26,689 nucleotides of DNA, from assembly GCA_001579985.1 (NCBI GenBank), contig LRSR01013267.1, positions 1 to 26,689 on the forward strand, written 5' to 3'. Below, in pieces: positions 1-10,213 of this stretch. The stretch comes from Hypsibius dujardini. Its lineage: Eukaryota; Tardigrada; Eutardigrada; Parachela; Hypsibiidae. The translations under genes were made by a program, and so were the position numbers. Numbering within the stretch: position 1 is the stretch's first letter; every line of letters begins with the position of its first letter. Below the pieces are notes generated by a model that had not been told where the DNA came from, searched no databases, and saw only the letters and a program-made list of their open reading frames with translations.

Positions 1-32
<32 letters not shown>

Positions 33-113
33 GCATGCCTGCCTGTCTGGATGTCTGTCTGCCTATTTGTCTGGCTGGCTGCCTATCTGTCTGACTGTCT
101 GTCTGTGTGACTA
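1..113. repeat. (TGTC)n tetranucleotide repeat at the window edge
   Basis: A nearly pure TGTC array decays into TGCC and TGGC variants. It extends beyond the window on the left and lies downstream of COG8. Confidence 0.95.
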
Positions 114-449
114 TAGAGAACTGCCAAGATCCACAACCGTGTCTGCGGCATCTGGAGCTGCGTCTAATACAAAGCAAGCGTGACATTGAGAATCCAGTGG
201 TTTCCGTCCAATGTCTCAACATATGAACTCCGGTTCACCTTCCCCCCCCCCTCCAAGTCCATGACATGCAGAGGAAGTGTCTGTAAGGTCTTCGCTTAAT
301 AAACGGTGAAGAAGGGCTTGATCCCTTTTATTCCCGGTGTGAATTTTCATATTAGGGAGCAGTTCTATTTCCGGTTTTGATGTCTCCAGTATTTATTTAT
401 CTAGTATTTGAGAATTAGGCATGAATTAGGTTCCGTCACTCATAAAATG
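114..449. other. COG8 3' flank without a recognised gene
   Basis: Unique sequence with a short C run at 242-252. On the minus strand an AATAAA at 397-392, 53 bases beyond the COG8 stop, is the likely polyadenylation signal. No coding frame was supported. Confidence 0.6.
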
Positions 450-1052
450 TTACGTTGCAACTGCGTGACCGTTAGTCACGGTACTAATGTCAGAACTCGA
501 AGCTGCCACGCGATTAGTGGATGAGTTGAGGATCAGGCTGACTTGCTGGAGCGAAACCCCGAGCACCCGAGCAGCTTCCTGCGCCGGGCAGAGCGCATCG
601 CGAACTCTTTCCACCGCCGGCACGAAGACAACGTCAAAGGTGTGCTCAAATTCCACGGGAATTTTTCGCTCGCCCGACATCTCACGGACAAGGATGGACG
701 CTTCCAGCAGCAACTGGTTGATGGCCGCGACGACCGGGACGGTGAGACTGGAAATGGCGCAACAGCGTGGCCGGTTGAGGGCAGCAATGATGGCGTCGTG
801 AAGGTGGCAGAGGACGGGAAAGTTCGATAACTCATCGGGCGCTCGAAATTTATCCTCGGGCTGGGTTGGTGAAATTGGGGACGGCCGTACGGGCGGTCGG
901 GATTTTCGGGCAATCTGAATATCCACTATCCCGGTTTTGAAACTGCAACAACACAAATCCGGCTGCCAGTGAACTAGCAATCGTTGGGCGGACGGAGAAG
1001 TGGACCATAGCAATCAGAAGCGAACTTTTGTAGGCAAAGTGATGAGACACAA

Positions 1053-1088
<36 letters not shown>

Positions 1089-1215
1089 ATAGAGTAGGCA
1101 GACAAACAGATCTGTATACTGTAGGCAGACAATAAGGCAGACAAACAAGCAGACAGACAAGCAGACAGACAAGCAGAAAGACAAACAGATAGACAGGCAG
1201 ACAGACAGACAAACA

Positions 1216-1252
<37 letters not shown>

Positions 1253-2145
1253 ACAGACAGACAGATAGACAGGCAGACAGACAGATAGACAGACAGACAG
1301 ACAGACGGACAGACAGGCAGGCAGGCAGGCAGGCAGACAGACAGACAGACAAACAGATAGGCAGGCAGATAGGCAGGCAGACAAACAGACAGACAGACAG
1401 ATAGACAGACAGACAGACAGCTGCAAAGATAAGAAACAGAAGGGATTAAGCAACCAGTGAATTACTGGCCAAAACCAGATAAGTAAACCTACTTGGTCAT
1501 GGCTGTCTTGAAACTCGCAGTTACATTCCCCGCGATTTGCTGCACAAAGAGTTGAAGAAAAGTTGTCGAAATGTTTGAACCAAATCGTGAGAGCGCTTCA
1601 GAGAAGTTGAGACAGTGGTTAAACAAAGGTTCCAGTCTGTTATCGTCGACATTCGGCAAGGACTTCTCCATCAGGGCACAAAGCTCAGACAGCTAAAAAA
1701 AGGAAGCACAAATACGATATTGCTGTGAAAGTCAAAAGCAAGGATGATGTGACCGGTAATAATGAATTATACATGCCTCTTCCCGAAGCCAGACATAGGG
1801 CAAAGTGCGGAGGTCCACCGGCAGATCCGGATTGTGGGGAAACACGGAGAGGAAATAATTGAGAGTGTCGAAATAGTGCAGTCGGCAAATTTCCAGTACC
1901 CGCGTCAGAAACTGGTAAGTGTCCTTCTGCGGCACGGCTCTCACGAGACCGCTGATAAAAATACTTCTAGACTGCAAGAAAATTAATTGCGGCTTGCAAG
2001 TAAAATGTAAAAACAACACAGTAACGCTAACAATCAGAAACAGACAAGTCAGGCAGACAAGAATGCACAACTAAGCAGAGGCACAGTCTGTTGGTTCGCC
2101 AAACAGACAAACAGGCAGGCAGGCAGACAAGCAGGCAGACAGGTA

Positions 2146-2179
<34 letters not shown>

Positions 2180-2183
2180 CTGG

Positions 2184-2219
<36 letters not shown>

Positions 2220-3540
2220 CGGACTGGCAGACATACAGGCAGACAGACAGAGCATCAGACAGACAAAAATGTACCTGCAGAAAATCAGTGCGAACATGCT
2301 CCTCCACCCGGATTTCCATCACCTGACCGAGCCGTCGCTCCAGCGATACAATTTTCAAAGCCTGCAGCAGCTGGACCGGGAGAGTCCGCAGCTGATGCGA
2401 CATCAGATTCATCACGACCCATGTCCGTTTCCGCGTCTCCTCAGCGATAATCTGTACAACTTTGCCTTCAGGTGACTTCGCTGACAGCTTTTGCACAAAA
2501 TAAACCAAATCCACAACCTGCAAAGCAAACAACAAAAGCATCCACTCAATGCCCACCAACAATAATATTAGCACCGTCCCGTCCGGGCCAAGGCAATTAA
2601 GTTACACTAAAATACAAATACATCAATGAATCAATCAGCTCATCAATCAATCAATCAACCATTAATCAATCAACCAATCAATCAATCAACCCTATAATAA
2701 ATTAATCAACCCTATAATCAATCAATCAACACACCAATCAATTAACACATCAATCAATCAACACATCAATCAATCAATCGTCCAATGGGAAAAAAATTTC
2801 TCCCAAACGCCAACTCGAACGTACTTCGTCGAATAAGCCGCTCTTGGTTAGATTGTCAATCAGCGCTGGAATTTCTAGAAGATCTTGAATGAAGCCCAAC
2901 TGCGTCGCTTGTTGTTGAACGCTCGATCGATGCGCTCCAAATTCCTCCGCTCTCTGCCAAAAGGCCCGCGCCTGCTCTTCCGTCGCCGCATAATGCGTCG
3001 AAACACCTTGCAGCTGCAATTTCATCTCCGGCAGGTCGCGAGAAATGGCTTCCAGTTGACTGGAAGCTTCCAAAAGTACCGTGTAATTCTGGGGAGAAGA
3101 AAAAATATATAATCGAGCGCAATACGAGCGCTTGATTGACGAATTGGCGTGACATTGCACTACGTGCAGTGATCCATTGGCTGATTGATTTGATTGACTA
3201 AATCGTTCACAGTAACTGATTTACTGCACGACTCGTGAATTGATTGATCTATTTAGTGTATTAAAAAAACATTTACTTCAAGAACCAGTGCGGCTTTGCT
3301 GGAATGTACATCCTTTGATGAGTTGTCCAAGCGGGCTTCCTCCGCTTGTAGCCGATTCAGGTCGGAATGCAGCAGGTCCTCGAGGTAAGCGAAGGCCTCG
3401 TCGTCAAGAAGATTTTCATGGTCAAATGCCACGTCGTCGTCATTTTCGTGTTCCGCATCAGTTTTCAAGACACTCTGCAGAAATGATGCAATGTCTGGGA
3501 ATAAAATTTCGTTGGCTGTTGGTGATTCCATTGAGCCCAT
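450..3540 (-). CDS. COG8: Conserved oligomeric Golgi complex subunit 8 (COG8/Dor1 family), 6 exons
   Basis: COG8 belongs to lobe B of the COG tethering complex, which captures retrograde vesicles at the Golgi. Exons on the minus strand are 3540-3277, 3088-2825, 2517-2275, 1971-1777, 1692-1493 and 942-450, with all phases consistent, giving 552 aa (human is about 612). I recognise the Dor1 core in exon 2, where an FIQDLLEIP motif at residues 154-162 matches the ILEILEIP region of the family. Exon 3 carries the QLR-rich stretch and exon 4 the block corresponding to the family's ASRVHLFD region. Exon 6 has the C-terminal helical block with CPAQEAARVLG, like the human FPPAQIAQTLG. The start is the first Met of MGSMES. 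The frame is open upstream, but that part has no family likeness. Intron 4 (1776-1693) fits only a GC-AG splice. Introns 2, 3 and 5 hold large tetranucleotide repeats. A reverse-strand AATAAA lies at 397-392. The gene is head-to-head with MRPS12. The C-terminal tail is shorter than in vertebrates. Confidence 0.92.
1050..1425. repeat. (GGCA)n/(GACA)n repeat in COG8 intron 5
   Basis: About 370 bases of interleaved CAGG and CAGA tetramers, interrupted at about 1088-1135. On the gene's sense strand it reads as TGCC/TGTC. A period of four with no stop in any frame makes long but meaningless open frames. Confidence 0.95.
2098..2262. repeat. (GGCA)n repeat in COG8 intron 3
   Basis: An array of CAGG tetramers with CAGA variants at both ends. 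It lies entirely within the intron 2274-1972. Confidence 0.95.
2617..2782. repeat. (ATCA)n repeat in COG8 intron 2
   Basis: Interrupted ATCA tetramers separated by short ACCC and TATAAT-like spacers. It fills the downstream half of intron 2824-2518. Confidence 0.93.
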
Positions 3541-3684
3541 GCTGAAGCTTAAATGAACAGCAAAAGTTAAAGTTCGATGTTGTCTTCCAGACGAACGATG
3601 AAGCAGGAACACACTGTACAGTAAGCGACAGAATTTACTGTAATCTAATGGAGGGTCCCGGAAATGGGCAAAAGGGGCGGGGCA

Positions 3685-3774
3685 GGGGTAATACTTGAAC
3701 AATCAACCAATCAACCAGCGAAGTTCTGAGCAATCGGAGCGGAGTTGATTGGTTGATTGTTTAAGTATTACCCC
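3685..3774. repeat. 31-bp inverted repeat (hairpin) in the COG8/MRPS12 promoter
   Basis: Arms 3685-3715 and 3744-3774 are reverse complements except for one position, which would pair as G:U in RNA. The loop is about 28 bases. Each arm runs from GGGGTAATACTTG into two CAATCAAC-like units. Confidence 0.9.
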
Positions 3775-3778
3775 TGTT

Positions 3779-3902
3779 CGCGGAGTAAAATGTTCCTTTA
3801 CGTAAAATAACATTCACAACCGCGGAGTAAAATGTTCCTTTGTGGAGAATAATGTTCGCAACCTCGGAGTAAAATGTTCCTTTGCCGAGTATAATGTTCG
3901 CA
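3779..3902. repeat. 42-bp minisatellite, three copies
   Basis: Copies begin at 3779, 3821 and 3863, each opening with CGGAGTAAAATGTTCCTTT and ending in an AATAATGTTCGCAAC-like segment. The second half of the unit loosely mirrors the first half (AACATT against AATGTT), so each unit can fold weakly. Confidence 0.9.
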
Positions 3903-4146
3903 CAATATATTTTGGCGCTCCCCTTAGATACCTCCCGTTCGCGAGAATAAGAATTTCGCTCGTGAACTACAGACCTCTTTCAACAGATTCAGCGTTGATT
4001 GATTGAAGATTTGATTAGATTTTCATTCATTTTTGGGTCGGCCTTCTATTTCTTATATCATCACGCAAGAAGCACTTCTCCTCGTTCTTCCTGGCTGTCC
4101 CGATTATTTTTTTTATTCACAGGTCAGTTTTTTGGAAGCCCAAACC

Positions 4147-5537
4147 ATGTTTGCGCTCGGATTAGGCTGTCTCCGAGCTTGCCAGACCGCTGTGAAATCG
4201 ATCGTTCCGTTGTCGACGACGACGACGACGACGACGTTGAGAGCTCTCCTCCACACCACCCCTCCCCGGTTGGGACCGCAGAATCCACTCAAAGTTTTCA
4301 CGCACGATAGGCGAGCCTTCGTCAAACCGCATATACCGAAAGTCACGTCGCGGCCCTATCCGAACAATCCAACGGATCGGCCATTTGTCTACGCGGATGA
4401 TCCGTTTGTCCCGCCGACTCTGCCAAATGCGGGCAGCATTCTCCAGTAAGTCCATCAGCGGGAAATTTCACGCTTTCTGCTGTGCACTCACGATCAAATT
4501 GGGCGCCTGAACTAACATGAGTGCTAAGTAGCAGGCAAAAGTAGCAGGCAAAAGATTTAATTTTGATTGCGTTTTCGCTTCTAATCAATCAATCTATTGA
4601 GTAAGAGTATACTGCAAGAGTCTCCAACATGATACGATATCTTGTATTTGCTTCCCAGCTCTCAGAAATTGTGTAGCTCTCAATCAAAATCAGTGGTCAG
4701 TTGACAGAAATCTATCATTTTTTCGGAAAACTAATAAAAAGCCAGTCAGTTTGGCTATATGAGAGATTTCGTCCGCCAACATAAGGACTCGATTACTGTG
4801 GCTTATTCAGTTCAATAATTTGTTTGTTTGTTCGATTTACTCTGATTAAATAGTGCCTTACTATTAGTGTTGTTCAGTTTAATTTAATTAAACTTCAGAC
4901 GCCTCGTCACTTGTTGCTTTTAATTTAATTTAAATTAATTTTTTACTTTGCTGCGGTTCGTTAGGCGTTGATTGATGGTTTGGCCAGTCAAGTGCAATGT
5001 TTCGGTTTGATCAATCAATCAACCTCTCGCCTATCAGCGTTCACGTCAGTCAATCAACCAATCAGTCGACCGTTCACTCGCCAATGTTAGGCGTGCCTTG
5101 TGGCACCATATCAATCAAGTTTTGCCCATACTACACCAAATCAATCAACTACTTGCGTTTCTCCGCCAGCTGTAAATGCTCTTTGCAGGCAATATCGAAG
5201 AGACATGAGATGCCTAATGAGGAACCATACCACGCTGCGCTTACCACCCAGAGGCCGGGTGTTCCCGCTGGTGGGAAAGCCCCAAGCCAAGGGCGTGGTC
5301 CTCAAAACCCTCATCAAGAAGCCCAAGAAGCCCAATTCGGCCAATCGTCGATGTGTCCGAGTGCGGCTGTCCACCGGCAAGGAGTACATTGCCCATGTCC
5401 CGGGTGAGGGCCACAATCTGCAGGAGCATTCCATCGTCCTGGTGCGAAACGGCCGCACGCAAGACTTGGTCGGGGTGAAGCTGAAGGTCATCCGCGGGAA
5501 GTACGATTGCGCTCCGGTGAAGAAGCGGACGGAATAA
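4147..5537 (+). CDS. MRPS12: Mitochondrial ribosomal protein S12 (uS12m), 2 exons
   Basis: uS12m sits at the decoding centre of the mitochondrial small subunit. Exons are 4147-4445 and 5189-5537, joined in phase 2 (CA|G), giving 215 aa. Exon 2 holds the full uS12 core. It includes [19 protein letters not shown], then [20 protein letters not shown], then [18 protein letters not shown], the universally conserved blocks. Exon 1 supplies about 100 residues: a basic, acid-poor presequence with a seven-threonine run (a GAC/ACG trinucleotide repeat at 4214-4237) and then a Pro-rich linker. This makes the protein much longer than the roughly 140 aa of human or fly orthologues. The ATG at 4147 follows a polypyrimidine tract and AG at 4121-4122, which may be a 5'UTR or trans-splice acceptor. 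AATAAA is at 5629-5634. The exon 2 core is certain. Membership of exon 1 rests on matching phase and good splice sites. Confidence 0.92.
4446..5188. other. MRPS12 intron
   Basis: A GT-AG intron in phase 2. The middle is AT-rich (about 4800-4960). The last about 165 bases (5011-5173) are a copy of a dispersed repeat also found at 7130-7294, ending 15 bases before the acceptor AG. Confidence 0.85.
5011..5173. repeat. Dispersed repeat copy A in the MRPS12 intron
   Basis: The same order of landmark blocks as copy B, including CTTGTGGCACC, ACTACACCAAATCAATCAAC and TTTCTCCGCCAGCTGT. It ends just before the MRPS12 splice acceptor. Confidence 0.85.
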
Positions 5538-5988
5538 TCAGAGCTGCTTGTGCCGGGTTTTCATTTCATTTTTTGCTGTCGTACACTTTCTGCCTTGATT
5601 GGAGAATCGGTTGTCGCCCTTTTTACGAAATAAATTGTCTAGATAAAAATTAGCTGCGTTTTTCATGTCTAGTAGTTCGACCCAACGCAAGACACCAAGA
5701 CAGTAGAGTCTGTTCGGAGCGATACGTAACCTTAAGTCCTTGTGACGTCACAAAAAGGGGGCGGGGTAACGACTTGAAGTATCGTTTACGATACTGTATT
5801 TCCTCGATAGATAGCGACAGGATACGAGCTGTGGGACGTTAAATTAGTCCCCCCCCCCCACTCGTCAGTCTGCTTGCCCTGCCTGTCGTGTTGTTTAAAT
5901 AACACTTTCGAATTTAAACAAAATATAAAATAAATTTAAATCTTGCCAATACATTAAATAAAAAATTAACGTTTAAATATATTTAATT
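5538..5988. other. MRPS12 3' flank
   Basis: Contains AATAAA at 5629-5634 for MRPS12. Beyond it is unique sequence with a CRE-like TGACGTCA at 5751-5758, a polyC run at 5850-5859 and the start of an AT-rich block. No gene was seen. Confidence 0.6.
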
Positions 5989-6212
5989 AAAACAGCCGAT
6001 TTTAAATAAAAATATTATTTAAATAAATTAAAACAGCCGAACTTAAATAAAAATATTATTTAAATAAATTAAAATAGCCGAATTTAAATTAAAACAGCCG
6101 AATTTAAATAAAAATATTATTTAAATTAAATAAAAATATTATTTAAATTAAATAAAAATATTATTTAAATTAAATAAAAATATTATTTAAATTAAATAAA
6201 AAGTTTTATTTA
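5989..6212. repeat. AT-rich tandem array (41-bp then 22-bp units)
   Basis: Units of about 41 bp start with AAAACAGCCG and contain AAATATTATTTAAAT. They shrink to a pure 22-bp AT unit repeated about four times at 6118-6205, which suggests internal deletion or expansion by slippage. Confidence 0.9.
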
Positions 6213-6341
6213 AGGGCAACCCGGCGCTTTGAAATCGTCCTTGAATCTCACCGGGTCGCCAGCCGCAGTGACCATGGATTATTGTTTTCGTGTTCCAACC
6301 TATTTTTTTATGACTCATTGTTGAGTTAGCAAACTTTTTGT

Positions 6342-6785
6342 CCTTTTCAATTTTTCAAAAAAATCTTATGACGTCATCGGACGTAGCCGTCCCTCTCGGA
6401 CACTCTTCTGATAACTTTAAATGGTGAATATCTTCTGATTAACTTTGTTTTGCACTTTCCGGTAGACATTTAAAACTGCAACCTTCAAAATTCAGCGTTA
6501 TAAATTAGCAAGATGCATTACAGAGAAAAAGAGGAAGAACCGTAAAAAAAACTAATTTTGGAATGGGATGAACTTGGGTCGCTGAGCTTCTCACTTTTCT
6601 CCGTAACTAGACCAGTCAGCTGAAAACGATGAATTTTGAAGGTTGCAATTTTAAATACCTATCGGAAACGTGCAAAACGAGGTTAATCAGAAGATATTTG
6701 CCATTCAAAGTTATCAAAAGAGCGCGCGAGAGGAACGACTACGGCCGATGACGTCAAAGTTTTTTTTTTTGAAAAACTGAAAAGA
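6342..6785. mobile_element. Foldback (MITE-like) element with about 198-bp arms
   Basis: Arms 6342-6539 and 6587-6785 are imperfect reverse complements along their whole length around a loop of about 47 bases. Shared landmarks include TGACGTCATCGG, TCTTCTGATTAAC, GTTTTGCAC and GCAACCTTCAAAATTCA. There is no coding capacity. It is probably a non-autonomous DNA element or a large palindromic duplication. Confidence 0.85.
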
Positions 6786-6786
6786 T

Positions 6787-7170
6787 GAACCATTCGGCTA
6801 TCGGTGTTCAAATCAGTCAATCAATCAATCATTCAGCTATCGGTGTTCAAATCAGTCAATCAATCAATCAACCATTCGGCTATCGGTGTTCAAATCAGTC
6901 AATCAATCAATCAATCAATCATTCGGCTATCGGTGTTCAAATCAGTCAATCAATCAATCATTCGGCTATCAGTGTTCAAATCAGTCAATCAATCAATCAA
7001 TCATTCGGCTATCGGTGTTCAAATCAGTCAATCAATTAATCAATCATTCGGCTATCGGTGTTCGAATCAGTCAATCAATCAATCAATCATTCGGCTATCG
7101 GTGTTCAAATCAGTCAATCAATCAATCAATCATTCGGCTATCGGTGTTCGAATCAGTCAATCAATCAATC
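6787..7170. repeat. About 43-bp minisatellite, nine to ten copies
   Basis: Each unit is CATTCGGCTATCGGTGTTCA followed by AATCAGTCAATCAATCAATC with a variable number of ATCA tetramers. The array abuts the right arm of the foldback element. Open frames through it are low-complexity and unsupported as genes. Confidence 0.95.
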
Positions 7171-7294
7171 AGCCGTTTATTCGCAAATCTGGTAACGTTA
7201 CGTGTCTTGTGGCACAAAATTAACCAAGCTTTTCGCGTACTACACCAAATCAATCAACGGCTGGCGAACCGTAGCAAGTTTCTCCGCCAGCTGT
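7130..7294. repeat. Dispersed repeat copy B (sister of 5011-5173)
   Basis: Shares with copy A, in order, the TATC(G/A)G(T/C)GTTC unit, CTTGTGGCAC, a TACTACACCAAATCAATCAA block and TTTCTCCGCCAGCTGT. It overlaps the DIMT1 3' flank and contains the reverse-strand AATAAA at 7181-7176. Confidence 0.85.
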
Positions 7295-7343
7295 TTAAGA
7301 TCCCATACGAAAACAATGAAGGAGCAACATCGAGGCTGACAGC

Positions 7344-9877
<2,534 letters not shown>

Positions 9878-10213
9878 TCTCCGGCAGAAAGAGATGAGAA
9901 AGCAAAATCAAAGCAAACGAATCAATCTGAAAGCGAAATATACAATGCACGTGGTAATTTTTAAAGAATGAAGAGTAAAGTAGATATCCTAGGATGAGAG
10001 TAGAAGGGACCATCCTATTTAGACGCCTTCTTGCTTGATTGCCCGATTTGCGAAGATGCGAAAACGAAACTGTGCGTTGCGCATCAGCTGGTGAGGAACA
10101 TTTGCAGTATGCGCCTTGCACAGCAGTGCACACATTGCAGTGCAATTCCGATTTCGCAACAGACTTTTTTTCTGTACTTGAAAATATTTAATTTGCCTTC
10201 CATTCCTCACAAA
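9878..10213. promoter_or_regulatory. Shared divergent promoter of DIMT1 and PAK1IP1
   Basis: Only 336 bases separate the two start codons. The centre (10040-10150) is richer in CpG and TGCGCAT-like palindromes and holds short inverted segments (GTGCGTTGCGCATC; GCAGTGCACACATTGCAGTGC). No TATA box is evident. A bidirectional promoter is inferred from geometry only. Confidence 0.65.

Larger units (their letters stand above)
3541..4146. promoter_or_regulatory. Shared divergent promoter region of COG8 and MRPS12
   Basis: The two start codons are 606 bases apart on opposite strands, so both promoters must lie here. The region holds a GC-rich block at 3670-3687, a hairpin (3685-3774) and a 42-bp tandem repeat (3779-3902). 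No clear TATA box was seen for either gene. Confidence 0.6.

Noticed and set aside
487-913. Plus- and minus-strand frames within COG8 exon 6
   Set aside because: They are alternative frames of a confirmed coding exon.
1014-1453. Long open frames encoding Cys-Leu-Ser-Val-rich repeats on the minus strand
   Set aside because: A TGTC/TGCC tetranucleotide array reads through all three frames as the same 4-residue pattern. The region is a COG8 intron and has no other coding sign. The same applies at 2049-2297, 15271-15731, 20735-20937, 23563-23868, 24230-24591 and 25537-26084.
1658-1692. COG8 exon 4 ending at the GT of CAT|GTATAA
   Set aside because: Joined to exon 5 this gives an immediate stop. 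The GC donor one base earlier in the same motif keeps the frame and the alignment.
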